58,928 nucleotides of DNA from Planctomycetota bacterium (GCA_014381825.1 JACNKX010000138.1:1-58928); one strand, 5' to 3'; numbered from the stretch's first letter, positions 16,732-26,435 are shown. Numbers and translations are program-made. Notes: generated from the sequence alone by a model not told the origin.

Positions 16732-17956
16732 GGGCCGCTGACTGTAACGCCGTTTTAAGCTCATCGACCGCGGCGCGAGGTTCTGTGGCACCTGTGACGT
16801 AACTGCTAACCGCGATTCGGTGGAAGCCGCTATCGATGACTTGCGGCAGCTTATCCAAGCTGATTCCTCCAATTGCAAATGCAGGTAGACTAATCTCGTC
16901 GGCAACTGCTTGTAAGAAGGCGACCCCTGGGAACTGTTCGAACGCCTTCGTCCGTGAGGGAAACGTTGGGCCGCAGCCAATGTAGTCCGCGCCGTCGAGA
17001 ACGGCTTGGCGCGCTTGTTCGATGGAGTGTGTCGAGACGCCTATCAAACGATCTGGTCCTAAGATCGCTCGCGAGTCGTTCACCGAGAGCTCGTCCTGCC
17101 CCACATGCGCGCCATCCGCTCCGACGATCACGGCGATGTCAGGGCGATCATTCACAAGGAACAGTGTGTCGCTGTCGCGTGTGATCGCTCGCAGCATGTG
17201 TCCCCGGGCAACCAACTCGCGATCCGGCAAGCGTTTGTCACGAAGTTGTACTAGATCAACGCCGGCTACCGTCAGTTGCCGCGCCAACCGTTCGAATGCC
17301 TCCGGCGAGCGGCCTCCATCGATCAGCATATAGAGACATTTGTTTTCGAGGCGCCCAAGGCTCGCCACGGTCATGGCGATCGCCTTCCCAATGGTATAGA
17401 CACGATAGCGAAGCTGCTCGACTGTCGGAGCGATGTTGGGCTCGATGGTTTTGCTGTACTCTTCGATGCAACGTAATGCCTGTTCGACTCGCTTCTGGCT
17501 TGCGATGGCGACGCTGCTAGCACTTTCTCGAGTGTACTCGTCGCTCGCTTCGATCTGCGTCCCGACATCTCCGGGCGTGTGACGCGCGGCTGCGAGGTCC
17601 TGCTGAGGTAATTGTGCTAGCACCGCAACTAAGCTGTGGCGGATTTCCTTGTATTGTGTCGCGAGATGCTTGTCATTCAGACAGAAGCGAACGAAGTCCT
17701 CGACGACGCGAAGCCCTTCCAACGAGCGGTTTGTGTTGGCATCTATAATGCGAAGTGCAGAGTTGGCGATTGAGTTGGTTGTCACGGTGACACTATTGTC
17801 TTGGAAGTTTGAACCGTCGGTCCAGAGAGTGTTGTGCGGACTCCCCGGGTTTCCTACGTTGTAACACGCCTGTCGATCTTGCCGAAGGTATCGGACAACG
17901 CGCGTGCATATCGTCCTAACTCCAAACCACGTATTTACTTGCCTTGCTCCGCTCAA
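16709..17956 (-). CDS. thiE: ThiD2-ThiE fusion, thiamin phosphate synthesis
   Basis: Residues about 60-195 form a ThiD2 domain (LRIIDANTNRSLEGLRVVED, then YKEIRHSLVAVL and RVEQALRCIEEYSK). Residues about 205-400 are thiamin-phosphate synthase ThiE: LYMLIDGGRSPEAF, VDLVQLRDKRLPDRELVARG, LFLVNDRPDIAVIVGADGAH with VGQDEL, IGVSTHS, DYIGCGPTFPSRTK and PAFAIGGIS. ThiD2 is known as an HMP-phosphate kinase lacking the HMP kinase activity of ThiD, so the fusion would phosphorylate HMP-P and condense it with thiazole phosphate. The first 55 residues (MSGARQVNTWFGVRTICTRV) look non-coding; a GTG in VTVTTNSIAN may be the true start. I see no TPP riboswitch in the short upstream gap. Confidence 0.9.
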   Translation of the reverse strand: MSGARQVNTWFGVRTICTRVVRYLRQDRQACYNVGNPGSPHNTLWTDGSNFQDNSVTVTTNSIANSALRIIDANTNRSLEGLRVVEDFVRFCLNDKHLATQYKEIRHSLVAVLAQLPQQDLAAARHTPGDVGTQIEASDEYTRESASSVAIASQKRVEQALRCIEEYSKTIEPNIAPTVEQLRYRVYTIGKAIAMTVASLGRLENKCLYMLIDGGRSPEAFERLARQLTVAGVDLVQLRDKRLPDRELVARGHMLRAITRDSDTLFLVNDRPDIAVIVGADGAHVGQDELSVNDSRAILGPDRLIGVSTHSIEQARQAVLDGADYIGCGPTFPSRTKAFEQFPGVAFLQAVADEISLPAFAIGGISLDKLPQVIDSGFHRIAVSSYVTGATEPRAAVDELKTALQSAALTISATP

Positions 17957-18007
17957 AAACGCGGGTTACAATTCCGAGGCGACTTTCGCCGTGTTCGCTA
18001 AGGATTA

Positions 18008-18646
18008 GTGACTCGGAAGGGACGCCGGAGCGAAGGTTGGATGCACAGCTCGCCATATATTATTTGTTTGTGGCCCGGATTGCCGCGTCTTTGGATGCGG
18101 GGAGATTGGGCTGCACTCGCAACTGCGGTTGCTTTTGGCGCGGCGCTCAATCTCGTTTTGGTATCCAGCTTCGTTTGGCCGGAGCTTCTTCCGCCGTCAT
18201 TCAATTTGATTGGATGGTTGGTTGTTGGCACAGTTTGGTTGGCGTCAGCGTTCCAAGCGTACCGATCACTACCTCACCTGCGTGAACCGCCGCGAGTCGA
18301 CGATCGGGGCTTGTTTATCCAAGCTCAAGCCGAATACTTAAGAGGCCACTGGTTCGAGGCGGAGACATTGCTGCGGCAACTGCTTCGACACTGTAGCCGA
18401 GACGTTGACGTACTTTTGATGTTGGCCACTTTGTACCGACGGACTAAACGTTATAACGAAGCCACGAAGCAGTTGGACCGATTAGACCGGCTTGACGAAG
18501 CTCGTAAATGGCGGACAGAGATTGCTCAGGAACGAGACACGTTAAAGCGGCTTGCCGCTTCGACAAATGACACCGGACGAGAAAACGCAGGAACAGACAC
18601 CCGCATGGACGCGCCCACGAAGGCACTCGACAACCCTGTCCACTAG
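18008..18646 (+). CDS. Small TPR-like membrane protein upstream of clpC
   Basis: The protein has 212 residues from a GTG, or 201 from the ATG at 18041, which has GAAGG just upstream and may be the true start. Two hydrophobic segments (LATAVAFGAALNLVLVSSFV and FNLIGWLVVGTVWLASAF) are followed by a soluble helical part with a TPR-like helix pair (QAEYLRGHWFEAETLLRQLL, MLATLYRRTKRYNEATKQLD). The tail is polar. It ends 37 bases before clpC and may share its transcript. Similar short proteins precede clpC in other planctomycetes as far as I recall, but the function is unknown. Confidence 0.75.
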   Translation: MTRKGRRSEGWMHSSPYIICLWPGLPRLWMRGDWAALATAVAFGAALNLVLVSSFVWPELLPPSFNLIGWLVVGTVWLASAFQAYRSLPHLREPPRVDDRGLFIQAQAEYLRGHWFEAETLLRQLLRHCSRDVDVLLMLATLYRRTKRYNEATKQLDRLDRLDEARKWRTEIAQERDTLKRLAASTNDTGRENAGTDTRMDAPTKALDNPVH

Positions 18647-18683
18647 ACATTCAGTGCCCCAAACGTAACGAGAGGACGAATTG

Positions 18684-21257
18684 ATGTACGAAAGATTCAC
18701 CGATCGAGCACGGAAGGTGATGCAGCTTGCGAACCAAGAGGCGCAACGCTTCAATCACGAGTACATTGGCACCGAGCACGTGTTGCTGGGGCTGGTAAAA
18801 GAGGGCAGCGGAGTTGCCGCCAATGTTCTGAAAAACTTAGACGTTGATTTGCGAAAGATTCGACTCGAAGTCGAGAAGCTCGTGCAGAGTGGCCCAGAAA
18901 TGGTCACGATGGGTAAGTTGCCTCAAACGCCGCGAGCCAAGAAAGTCATCGAGTACTCGATGGAAGAAGCTCGCAATTTGAATCACAACTATATAGGTAC
19001 CGAGCATATTTTGCTTGGCCTCTTGCGAGAGCAAGAAGGTGTCGCTGCTCAAGTTTTGATGAACTTGGGATTGAAGCTCGAAGAAGTTCGCGAAGAAGTG
19101 CTGAATCTGTTGGGACACGGTCTCGAAGGTGAAGGCAGTGAGCGCGGAGGTCGCGAAGCCGTCGGTACCGAAGCCGGTGGCAGTTCGTCAAAGAGCGGCA
19201 AGTCGAAAACGCCGGCGCTCGACAGCTTTGGTCGTGATCTAAGTGAGCTTGCGAAGCAGAATAAGCTTGATCCGGTCATCGGTCGCGAACGCGAGATCGA
19301 ACGGGCGATCCAAGTCCTGTGTCGGCGTACGAAGAACAATCCTGTCCTCCTTGGCGAGGCGGGCGTCGGTAAGACAGCGATCGTCGAAGGATTCGCTCAA
19401 CGTGTGATCGAAGGCAACGTGCCCGAGTTGTTGGCCGATAAGCGAATCGTCGTGTTGGACCTCGCCATGATGGTTGCCGGTACGAAGTATCGCGGTCAGT
19501 TTGAGGAACGCATCAAGGCAGTCATGAACGAAGTCCGTCGTGCGAAGAACACGATCTTGTTCATTGACGAATTGCACACGCTCGTCGGTGCCGGTGGCGC
19601 TGAAGGTGCGATTGATGCGGCGAATGTCTTGAAGCCGGCTTTGTCTCGCGGCGAGATTCAATGCATCGGCGCAACGACGCTTGACGAGTATCGCAAGTAC
19701 ATCGAGAAGGACAATGCACTCGCCCGCCGTTTCCAAGAGATCATTGTCGAACCGACAAACAAGGTCGAGACGGTCGAGATCCTGAAAGGGCTGCGAGAGC
19801 GTTACGAAGAGCATCACCGTGTTCAGATCACAGACGATGCCGTTGTTGCTGCCGTCGAGATGTCGGAGCGATACATTACCGCTCGCTGCTTGCCTGACAA
19901 AGCGATCGACGTTATCGACGAAGCTGGCGCTCGTGTTCGATTGCGTGCGATGACTCGTCCACCGGATCTGAAGGAAATCGACGAAGACGTCGAGCGTTTG
20001 AACAAAGAGAAGGAAGAGGCTGTCGCGAATCAAGATTTCGAGAAAGCCGCATCGCTGCGTGATCAAGCTGATAAGCTTCGCAAGAAGAAGGAACAGATCA
20101 CTCGCGAGTGGCGTGAGAAGTCGCGGGAGACCGACGGTGTTGTCGACGAAGAAGTGATTGCCGAAGTCGTCTCGAAGATGACTGGTATTCCGCTGACACG
20201 TTTGTCGACCGAAGACAGCTTGCGTCTGATGGAGATGGAAGGCGATCTTCACAAGCGGGTCATTAGCCAACAAGAGGCGATTACCGCCATCTCGAAGGCG
20301 GTTCGCCGAAGTCGCAGTGGTTTGAAGGATCCGAAGCGTCCAACCGGTTGCTTTGTGTTCGCTGGTCCGACAGGTGTCGGAAAGACGCTGCTCGCGAAAG
20401 CACTGGCTGAGTTTATGTTCGGTGATTCCGAGGCATTGATTCAGATCGACATGAGCGAATATATGGAGAAGCACAACGTCAGCCGCTTGGTTGGCGCCCC
20501 TCCTGGATACGTGGGCTACGAAGAAGGCGGTCAGTTGACGGAAAAGATTCGTCGCCGACCGTATGCGGTTGTGTTGCTCGACGAGATTGAGAAGGCGCAT
20601 CCTGACTGCTTCAATATGTTGTTGCAGGTCATGGAGGAAGGACGTTTGACAGACAGCTTTGGTCGCAACGTCGACTTCCGCAACGTGATCTTGATCATGA
20701 CGACGAATGCTGGAGCCGAAGCGATTAAGAACGAGTCGGCATTCGGCTTCCAGAAGTCTGACGACGATGCGTCCTACGACAGTATGAAATCTCGAGTCAA
20801 CGATCAGATTCAAAAGGTCTTCCGACCGGAGTTCCTGAATCGTTTGGACGATGTCATCATCTTCCGTCACTTGACGAAGGAGGACTTGAAGCATGTCATC
20901 GATTTGGAATTGTCCAAGGTTCGCGAGCGTTTGGAAGAACGTGGCTTGCATCTAGAACTGACCGATGCGGCGAAGGAGTTCCTGATCAAGAAGGGCACGG
21001 ATCTGGACTACGGTGCTCGTCCGTTGCGTCGCGCTATCGAGAACCGAATCGAAGATACGCTCTCGGAGGAATTGCTGCGGGGCACGTTCCAAGGCATGGA
21101 TACGATCGTCATTGATGGAATTCGCAACGACGAGGATAAGGTGATTCGTCTGGACTTCCGTCCTGAGAAGCGACAGCCCGATCCACCGCCGAAGGAGGAA
21201 GAACCGGTCGCAGCAAGCACTGGCGACTCGGAAGCTGCCGAGGAGCAAAGCAGTTAG
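18684..21257 (+). CDS. clpC: ATP-dependent Clp protease ATP-binding subunit ClpC
   Basis: The protein has 857 residues from ATG ([20 protein letters not shown]), preceded by AGAGGA. The Clp N-domain is present as two repeats ([32 protein letters not shown]). AAA module 1 has Walker [14 protein letters not shown] and Walker [20 protein letters not shown]-type motif ([20 protein letters not shown]) sits in the middle domain, marking ClpC rather than ClpA or ClpB. AAA module 2 has [29 protein letters not shown] and the C-terminal D2-small region. It unfolds proteins for ClpP; no clpP gene is in the window. A strong terminator follows. Confidence 0.98.
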   Translation: MYERFTDRARKVMQLANQEAQRFNHEYIGTEHVLLGLVKEGSGVAANVLKNLDVDLRKIRLEVEKLVQSGPEMVTMGKLPQTPRAKKVIEYSMEEARNLNHNYIGTEHILLGLLREQEGVAAQVLMNLGLKLEEVREEVLNLLGHGLEGEGSERGGREAVGTEAGGSSSKSGKSKTPALDSFGRDLSELAKQNKLDPVIGREREIERAIQVLCRRTKNNPVLLGEAGVGKTAIVEGFAQRVIEGNVPELLADKRIVVLDLAMMVAGTKYRGQFEERIKAVMNEVRRAKNTILFIDELHTLVGAGGAEGAIDAANVLKPALSRGEIQCIGATTLDEYRKYIEKDNALARRFQEIIVEPTNKVETVEILKGLRERYEEHHRVQITDDAVVAAVEMSERYITARCLPDKAIDVIDEAGARVRLRAMTRPPDLKEIDEDVERLNKEKEEAVANQDFEKAASLRDQADKLRKKKEQITREWREKSRETDGVVDEEVIAEVVSKMTGIPLTRLSTEDSLRLMEMEGDLHKRVISQQEAITAISKAVRRSRSGLKDPKRPTGCFVFAGPTGVGKTLLAKALAEFMFGDSEALIQIDMSEYMEKHNVSRLVGAPPGYVGYEEGGQLTEKIRRRPYAVVLLDEIEKAHPDCFNMLLQVMEEGRLTDSFGRNVDFRNVILIMTTNAGAEAIKNESAFGFQKSDDDASYDSMKSRVNDQIQKVFRPEFLNRLDDVIIFRHLTKEDLKHVIDLELSKVRERLEERGLHLELTDAAKEFLIKKGTDLDYGARPLRRAIENRIEDTLSEELLRGTFQGMDTIVIDGIRNDEDKVIRLDFRPEKRQPDPPPKEEEPVAASTGDSEAAEEQSS

Positions 21258-21282
21258 CTCTCCGCAATTAGGATTGAAATGA

Positions 21283-21322
21283 AACAAGAGCCCGTAAGCA
21301 ATGCTTGCGGGCTCTTTTGTTT
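21283..21322 (+). terminator. Terminator after clpC, probably bidirectional
   Basis: A stem of 11 to 13 base pairs (AGAGCCCGTAAGCA, then TGCTTGCGGGCTCT, one G-T pair) is followed by TTTTGTTT. On the opposite strand the stem is followed by TGTTTCATTTC, so it may also serve the convergent outer-membrane gene ending at 21430. Confidence 0.92.
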
Positions 21323-21429
21323 ACCTAGCGAAGCTGGCGAACCGTGTCGCTGCTTGTCAGCGATCACCGTACTCGGATCACCGTACTCGATCGTTGCCAA
21401 ATCGGACCGACCGAACACCTGTTTTCTGA

Positions 21430-22440
21430 TTAATACCGCAGAATGCAATCAACTGTCAGTCGGTTGTCGAGAATATCACGGCGCTTTGTCAGCGGAGCTT
21501 CCCAGGCAATGCCGACTTCCATCGAGTTGTCATACCGAGGCTTGACTTTGATGCCGAATGCACCCGTCACGATGTCGTTCCCAGCCACTCCGGTCGAACC
21601 GAAGTTGAAGAGATCCAACCCTTCAACACCAGCCAATGCTGCCTGCTGGCCTGATCGCATCCAATGGTACCAGTTGACTTCGCCCAGCACATAGACTCGG
21701 TCAGTAATCTTCCGATCGAGATGATTTGACCAGTACCACACCTGGCTCTCCTCGACAGTATTCGATGGCAAGCGAAACCCTGTGCCACTGATCCAATGCC
21801 AGTCACAGCCGAGTTGCCCAGCGGCACTGGCATAAAGATGGAACTCGCCGTCGCCCGTCCCTTGCAGCGACCGCGTGCTTCCGATTGGTAACTCATAGGA
21901 AAGACCGACGCTGAGCAGTCGCTGGGCTTCGTAGTCCGCGAGTATTGCGTATTTCAAACCGACTGCGACGTCAGCCCAGCCGTCATCGACTAGCGGGTTT
22001 TGTGAAACAATATAGCCGTCCTTATCTGCGACAATCGACAGTCGATCGTTCAAGGCAGCTTGTACTTGCATCGCATATAACTGCACATCGGCACCACCTG
22101 CGGCGATCGGAATCCGCTGCTGAACGAAGATGAGCTTGGCTTCGGTTTGTATCCGCGGATCCTCAAAGAACACGGGATTTGTCATCGGGCTAATGAAGTC
22201 ACTGAAGCAATTGCCGGTTGGCGCGATCAAACCTCCAAGTAGCCCTGTCTTGCAGTCACAGCCGCCTTTGCCGCAGTCCCCCTTACAGCCGTCGTCTGCA
22301 TCGCCGAACGATGTGAGGACCGCCTCGACATCTCCGACCGACTCGGTGAGAAAATGTGAGCCGTCGTCCGCGTAGGCTGAACCGAGGGGAAGTGCGAAGA
22401 GAGCGAGCCAGGCGGCTGTCCAATGTAATCGAATGGTCAT
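21430..22440 (-). CDS. Putative outer-membrane beta-barrel protein
   Basis: The 336-residue protein starts MTIRLHWTAAWLALFALPLG with a signal peptide cleaved near SAYADDG; GAGGA lies ten bases upstream. The mature start has a cysteine cluster (CKGDCGKGGCDCKTG). The rest consists of alternating-polarity strands: TEAKLIFVQQRIPIAAGG, ADVQLYAMQVQAALNDRLSI, WADVAVGLKYAILADYEAQR, LLSVGLSYELPIGST, and the protein ends with DNRLTVDCILRY, an aromatic C-terminus typical of barrels. It resembles the 'transporter'/porin-like families found in planctomycetes (phenol-MetA-degradation type), but I cannot name a substrate. It stands alone between clpC and the haem-protein gene. Confidence 0.75.
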   Translation of the reverse strand: MTIRLHWTAAWLALFALPLGSAYADDGSHFLTESVGDVEAVLTSFGDADDGCKGDCGKGGCDCKTGLLGGLIAPTGNCFSDFISPMTNPVFFEDPRIQTEAKLIFVQQRIPIAAGGADVQLYAMQVQAALNDRLSIVADKDGYIVSQNPLVDDGWADVAVGLKYAILADYEAQRLLSVGLSYELPIGSTRSLQGTGDGEFHLYASAAGQLGCDWHWISGTGFRLPSNTVEESQVWYWSNHLDRKITDRVYVLGEVNWYHWMRSGQQAALAGVEGLDLFNFGSTGVAGNDIVTGAFGIKVKPRYDNSMEVGIAWEAPLTKRRDILDNRLTVDCILRY

Positions 22441-22874
22441 GGTCGTCCTCAATTCATTGAAATCACGAATGCTCGGGGGCGTCTGCGATCGCACACCGTC
22501 GCGCGACATTTGTTTCACGGCTACAGTCAAATCAATCGGCTCGCGGCTCCGAATGCATTAAGCGTGAGTTTGAGTGCCCGCACAGCTTGCCGTGGAAACC
22601 CGTAGGTGGCGGATTTCAGTGTTTCAGCGCGCCCATACGCACAGCAAACTGGGGCCATAAGCGCGGGGCGTCGCGATCTGACACCCCGTATTTAAGCGCA
22701 TACACAAATCCTATATCGGCTGGTACAGCGATTGCCTGATGTCACACGTACTGTTATTGTGGATCTCCACGTCCAGTTATCGTCAGTTATCGCAACAATG
22801 CGAAATAGAGGTAGTGATGGTTGACGACAACTCATTCGCGGGTCTTCCCGCTGAGCCGAAGAAGGAGATGCAGT
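22441..22874. other. Divergent intergenic region, 434 bases
   Basis: This gap separates the outer-membrane gene (-) from the DUF3365 gene (+) and should hold promoters for both. A short inverted repeat (CGGGGCGT 22664-22671, ACACCCCG 22681-22688) lies inside. I see no protein-like frame and no clear sigma factor boxes. Confidence 0.45.
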
Positions 22875-23444
22875 ATGAGTTTCAAACCATGTGTTGCATT
22901 AGGAGCCTTCGCGATTTTATCGGGCATTCTCCTAGTAGCGCGTTTGCATGCGGACTCGCCAACGAAACCCGCTCAAGACGAGCCTGAGAAACCGGCACCT
23001 GAACTCACGGTCAGTGAAGCTAGGCGTCAAGCTAAGCTGTTGCACAATACTTATGAAGCGACGCTTCACACGGTCCATCGCGAGTACTTTCGCGAAGGCG
23101 GTCGCACTCCAATTCCCTCGCGCGTTCTCGAAGACGTGTTCTACTGGGTCGATCAAGAGACACATGGCGAAACTCGCTGGATCGCAGTGAACACTGAAGC
23201 AATGAGCATCGATCACAACCCAGAAAGTGATTTCGAAAAACAGGCCGCTAAAGTACTCGCCACCGGGAAAGAGGATTTCGAGCTGATCGAGGACGGCATG
23301 TATTACCGCGCGGGGGCCGTCACCTTGTTCGCATCGTGCCTGCGGTGCCATGAGACCGTACTGTCTCAGCAACGATCGAAACGGCGAGTCGCCGGCTTGG
23401 TCATCAGCATTCCGGTTAAGGACGCTCCAGTCAACGACGACTGA
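22875..23444 (+). CDS. DUF3365 (Tll0287-like) c-type haem protein
   Basis: The 189-residue protein starts MSFKPCVALGAFAILSGILL; GAAGGAG lies in good position, so the longer frame from 22821 is rejected. A signal peptide ends near LHADS. A Pro-rich linker precedes the domain (LTVSEARRQAKLLHNTYEAT, FYWVDQETHGETRWIAVN, GKEDFELIEDGMYYRAGAV), which ends with the haem motif CLRCH and GLVISIPVKD. This is the arrangement of the Tll0287/DUF3365 family, a PAS-like fold carrying one covalently bound haem. A periplasmic electron carrier or redox sensor is inferred. It lies 164 bases before the sulfite-oxidase-family gene on the same strand, which suggests an electron-transfer partnership. Confidence 0.85.
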   Translation: MSFKPCVALGAFAILSGILLVARLHADSPTKPAQDEPEKPAPELTVSEARRQAKLLHNTYEATLHTVHREYFREGGRTPIPSRVLEDVFYWVDQETHGETRWIAVNTEAMSIDHNPESDFEKQAAKVLATGKEDFELIEDGMYYRAGAVTLFASCLRCHETVLSQQRSKRRVAGLVISIPVKDAPVNDD

Positions 23445-23608
23445 AAGCTCATCACACGCTTTCGTTGCTTGGCGATGCCAAAACCACTCCTCTTGGCAAG
23501 GCAACAATCTCGTAACGGACTTGGTACAATCTTTCCGATTGAAGTCCCAACGAATACGGCGACTCTACGGAGTGATTGAAGCCACGCGATAACAAGGAGT
23601 GATGCAAG

Positions 23609-24874
23609 ATGAAATCCACGATCGCGCAGTTCATGCTGGAGCATAGCGTTCTGACACGCCGTTACTTTCTGGGTTGCGGCGTTGCTGGAATTGCAGCTGC
23701 CAGCTCGTTACCGTTGCTCGCCGAAGAGCGAAAACGCGATCCGAACTTGCAAAAATCGTTGGACGCGTTTGAGACTTGGCTCACAAAACCCGATGACTTT
23801 CGTGACGTCTCGCGGGGGAAACCTACGCCGCATTCTCTGTCCGAGGAAAAGCGAAAGGAAGTCGGACTCACGCGCGACACATGGAAGCTCGAGGTCGTCA
23901 GTGATCCGGAGAACCCAGCGCGGTTAGGCACGTCGCTCACGAGGATGGACAACACAGCACTGGACTTTAAGGGATTATTGGAACTCGGCGAGAAGCACGC
24001 CGTGCGATTCCCCAAAGCTATGACCTGCCTCAATATCGGCTGTCCGTTGGGCAATGGAATTTGGGAAGGAGTTCCGTTACGAACCGTGCTGTGGCTGACC
24101 GAGCCACGCGAGAATCTACGACGCGTCTTCTATCACGGATATCACAACGACGATCCGAAGCAACTGTTTCGTAGTTCGCTTCCAGTCGGAAGAGTGCTCG
24201 AAGATCCATTTGATCTTCCGCCGGTGATCCTTTGTTATAAGCTCAACGGACAGTGGCTGACGCCTGAGCGTGGGGCCCCCGTTCGCCTCGTCTTTCCCGA
24301 GGGCTACGGGTTTAAGAGCATCAAGTGGCTAAAACAACTCACCCTTTCAAACATCTCGCACGCGAACGACACGTACGGAGAGAAGAATAACGATGTCGAC
24401 AGTCCGATGAAGACGTTTTGCGCGACGATCTCAGTTCCTTCGAAGGTGAAAGCCAATGAACCGATCCCGGTGACCGGCTATGCCCAGGCGGGGATCTCTG
24501 GACTGAAGAAGGTCCAGGTGTGGATTCATAAAGATGGAGATGAGCTGCCAGAAAACGATCGCTACTTCTTGCAAGCACCATGGCAAGACGCCAAGATCCT
24601 TCCTCCTCCGAAAGTCTGGGGAGGCGGAATTGCTGACAACCGCATCCCGACGCCCACGATGAATTTTGATTCCGACACAGGGCAGCCGACGACATGGCCC
24701 ATTCGCTGTTCAATGGCTCACTGGGCGGCATTAATTCCAGGACTTGCTCCAGGCGAGTACACGTTCCGAAGCAGAACGATTGATGAGAAGGGTATCGGGC
24801 AACCGCTGCCTCGCCCATTCAGAAAATCGGGACACGCGGCAATTGAGAAACTATCGATCCGAGTCGAAGCGTGA
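23609..24874 (+). CDS. Sulfite-oxidase-family molybdopterin oxidoreductase, Tat-exported
   Basis: The 421-residue protein starts MKSTIAQFMLEHSVLTRRYF; the TRRYFLG motif plus hydrophobic stretch AGIAAASSLPLLA is a twin-arginine leader, and AAGGAG lies upstream. The molybdopterin domain shows CLNIGCPLGNGIWEGVPLRT with C140 or C145 as the likely Mo ligand, VFYHGYHNDDPKQLF, VILCYKLNGQWLTPERGAPV and VFPEGYGFKSIKWLKQL. A C-terminal Ig-like dimerisation domain (GYAQAGISGLKKVQVWIHKDG to FRSRTIDEKG) completes the SUOX/SorA layout. The reaction could be sulfite oxidation or reduction of another oxo-substrate. No cytochrome domain is fused; the neighbouring DUF3365 haem protein is the likely partner. 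Confidence 0.9.
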   Translation: MKSTIAQFMLEHSVLTRRYFLGCGVAGIAAASSLPLLAEERKRDPNLQKSLDAFETWLTKPDDFRDVSRGKPTPHSLSEEKRKEVGLTRDTWKLEVVSDPENPARLGTSLTRMDNTALDFKGLLELGEKHAVRFPKAMTCLNIGCPLGNGIWEGVPLRTVLWLTEPRENLRRVFYHGYHNDDPKQLFRSSLPVGRVLEDPFDLPPVILCYKLNGQWLTPERGAPVRLVFPEGYGFKSIKWLKQLTLSNISHANDTYGEKNNDVDSPMKTFCATISVPSKVKANEPIPVTGYAQAGISGLKKVQVWIHKDGDELPENDRYFLQAPWQDAKILPPPKVWGGGIADNRIPTPTMNFDSDTGQPTTWPIRCSMAHWAALIPGLAPGEYTFRSRTIDEKGIGQPLPRPFRKSGHAAIEKLSIRVEA

Positions 24875-24934
24875 CCGCGACACATCGTTTAATTGAACGT
24901 CGAACCATCTCTATACGAAAGTTGTCTTGTCCGA

Positions 24935-25858
24935 TTACGACCAGACAAAGATGTCATCGCGGTCGCTGCTGTATCCGATGAAAGTTGCCAGGACGATTCT
25001 CGGCAATTCGCCAGCGATGCCTGGCACCTCATGGATCGAACGCGTGTTAAAGAAGTAAAGGTCGCCGGGTTGCAACACGACTTGAACATTGCCGATCGAT
25101 TCGCGTTCTGCATATTCGTGAAACGAGCCCTCTTTCAAGTGTGGATCGACTTCTGGACTCCATTGGCAGCGATGCAACACACACTGCGCGGTTTGATCGC
25201 CAAGTTGAGTGTTCTGAAGCACCAAGACACCCGCGAATTGATGCTCGAAGGAGTGAACCGCGAAGTCCTCGCGTTTCTCACGAAGACGAACGGAATCGAA
25301 ATGCGGAGCGTACGTGTAACCGCCGTAGTGAGCGCGAATGATTGCTGGACCGTACAAGCGACCATCCGGCTCGCGTGCCGTCAGAACGTGCTTGCCTGCA
25401 GCAAGTTGCTGCAGGTTGTGATAGAGGACTCGAATCGGATCGTCATCGGTCGTGAAGAGCTTGGCGAACAACTCGTGCGTCTCGCGACTGTGAGCGAAGA
25501 AATCGTCCGGATCCGAACCGCGATACCCGAGACTGGTACCGATGTCGATACGGCGGCGGCCGGTTGCCGTCTTCGCTTTCCAAGCGAACGTCGCGTCTTT
25601 GTTGCGGCCTTCGCGATAGTAGCCTTCGGGGATCGCGTCTTCGATGAACTGGTCCGGAATGGGCTTTCGCGGATCGTATAGGAGTTGCTCGGCAACGAAG
25701 CGATCAACCAGCTGTTCACAAGTTTGAGTTGAAACTGCACCACGAATCACGAGCGCTGGTACATCGCCCGCTGCGAGAGCTTCCAACGGCTGTGGGTGAT
25801 CCGCCGTTATCGTCGCAACATCTGGCCCGGCTATCGGCCAAGGATTCGTTTCTGTCAC
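24935..25858 (-). CDS. 2-oxoglutarate/Fe(II)-dependent oxygenase family protein
   Basis: The protein has 307 residues from a GTG at 25858, which has GGAG seven bases upstream; a longer frame from a TTG at 25891 lacks a ribosome-binding site. The double-stranded beta-helix core shows the HxD pair in YAPHFDSVR, the distal His in FNTRSIHEVPG, and a 2OG-binding Arg candidate in LPRIVLATFIGY. Upstream, ALVIRGAVSTQTCEQLVDRF is the usual entry helix. It resembles prolyl-hydroxylase-like 2OG-Fe(II) oxygenases acting on proteins or small molecules; the substrate is unknown. It converges on the sulfite-oxidase gene with no shared operon partner. Confidence 0.85.
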   Translation of the reverse strand: MTETNPWPIAGPDVATITADHPQPLEALAAGDVPALVIRGAVSTQTCEQLVDRFVAEQLLYDPRKPIPDQFIEDAIPEGYYREGRNKDATFAWKAKTATGRRRIDIGTSLGYRGSDPDDFFAHSRETHELFAKLFTTDDDPIRVLYHNLQQLAAGKHVLTAREPDGRLYGPAIIRAHYGGYTYAPHFDSVRLREKREDFAVHSFEHQFAGVLVLQNTQLGDQTAQCVLHRCQWSPEVDPHLKEGSFHEYAERESIGNVQVVLQPGDLYFFNTRSIHEVPGIAGELPRIVLATFIGYSSDRDDIFVWS

Positions 25859-26093
25859 TTTGTGCTCCAGGCTAATCGTTTCGCCGATCAAAGGGTGATT
25901 AGGCCCACCAAGCCTTTCAGCGAGATCCCTTTATGCCGTCAGACGGATCTCGCGCCAAGGGATGCGCTGCACCTTATACGATCCAATCCATGCCATACAG
26001 GATTAGTCCGACTTGCGCGCTTCGTCCCTGCCGAAAACAGCCTTTTGAATGTCTGGGGGCACATCGTCGGCGCGCATACGGCTGCGAAACAGA

Positions 26094-26435
26094 TCATGCT
26101 TCGGCGTCAATCGTCGTTCCTGACGACGAGCCGCCACCTGGAGTCGGGGGCACATTTGGATTGGTAGGCGTGGCTGTTCCCTTTCCGGTTGGCAGCGGGA
26201 CACGAGCTTCGAACGTGTGCTGCACGTAGCCGGAAGTATTAGAATCGGATCCCTTTAGATCTATTTCAACGCTGTCAACAGAGGAGCCTTTCGTTCCGTG
26301 CCGCGCGAGTTGTGCCGATGGCTTGTCAAGAGATTTCGAGTTGCGAAGTTCGCCCAATTCGATACCGCGAGATGACCGCGGGCCGGCGGGACGTGTCGAG
26401 GCAACACTAGGCAACGAAGCACGGATCGCGTTCAT
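26094..26435 (-). CDS. Small protein of unknown function, 113 residues
   Basis: The frame starts MNAIRASLPSVASTRPAGPR. A central part looks structured (VDSVEIDLKGSDSNTSGYVQ, HTFEARVPLPTGKG), and the end is Pro/Gly/Ser-rich (NPNVPPTPGGGSSSGT). An AGG lies about ten bases before the ATG and overlaps the stop codon of the preceding small frame, hinting at coupled translation. I recognise no family. It could be a small surface-associated protein or a chance frame. Confidence 0.45.
   Translation of the reverse strand: MNAIRASLPSVASTRPAGPRSSRGIELGELRNSKSLDKPSAQLARHGTKGSSVDSVEIDLKGSDSNTSGYVQHTFEARVPLPTGKGTATPTNPNVPPTPGGGSSSGTTIDAEA

Noticed and set aside
17957-18007. A TPP riboswitch upstream of the ThiD2-ThiE gene
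   Set aside because: I looked for the conserved thi-box core on the minus strand and did not find it; the gap is also too short unless the leader overlaps the TPR gene.
19239-20951. A 570-codon frame on the minus strand inside clpC
   Set aside because: It is the antisense shadow of a highly conserved gene with strong codon bias; the product is rich in Leu, Arg and His and shows no domain.
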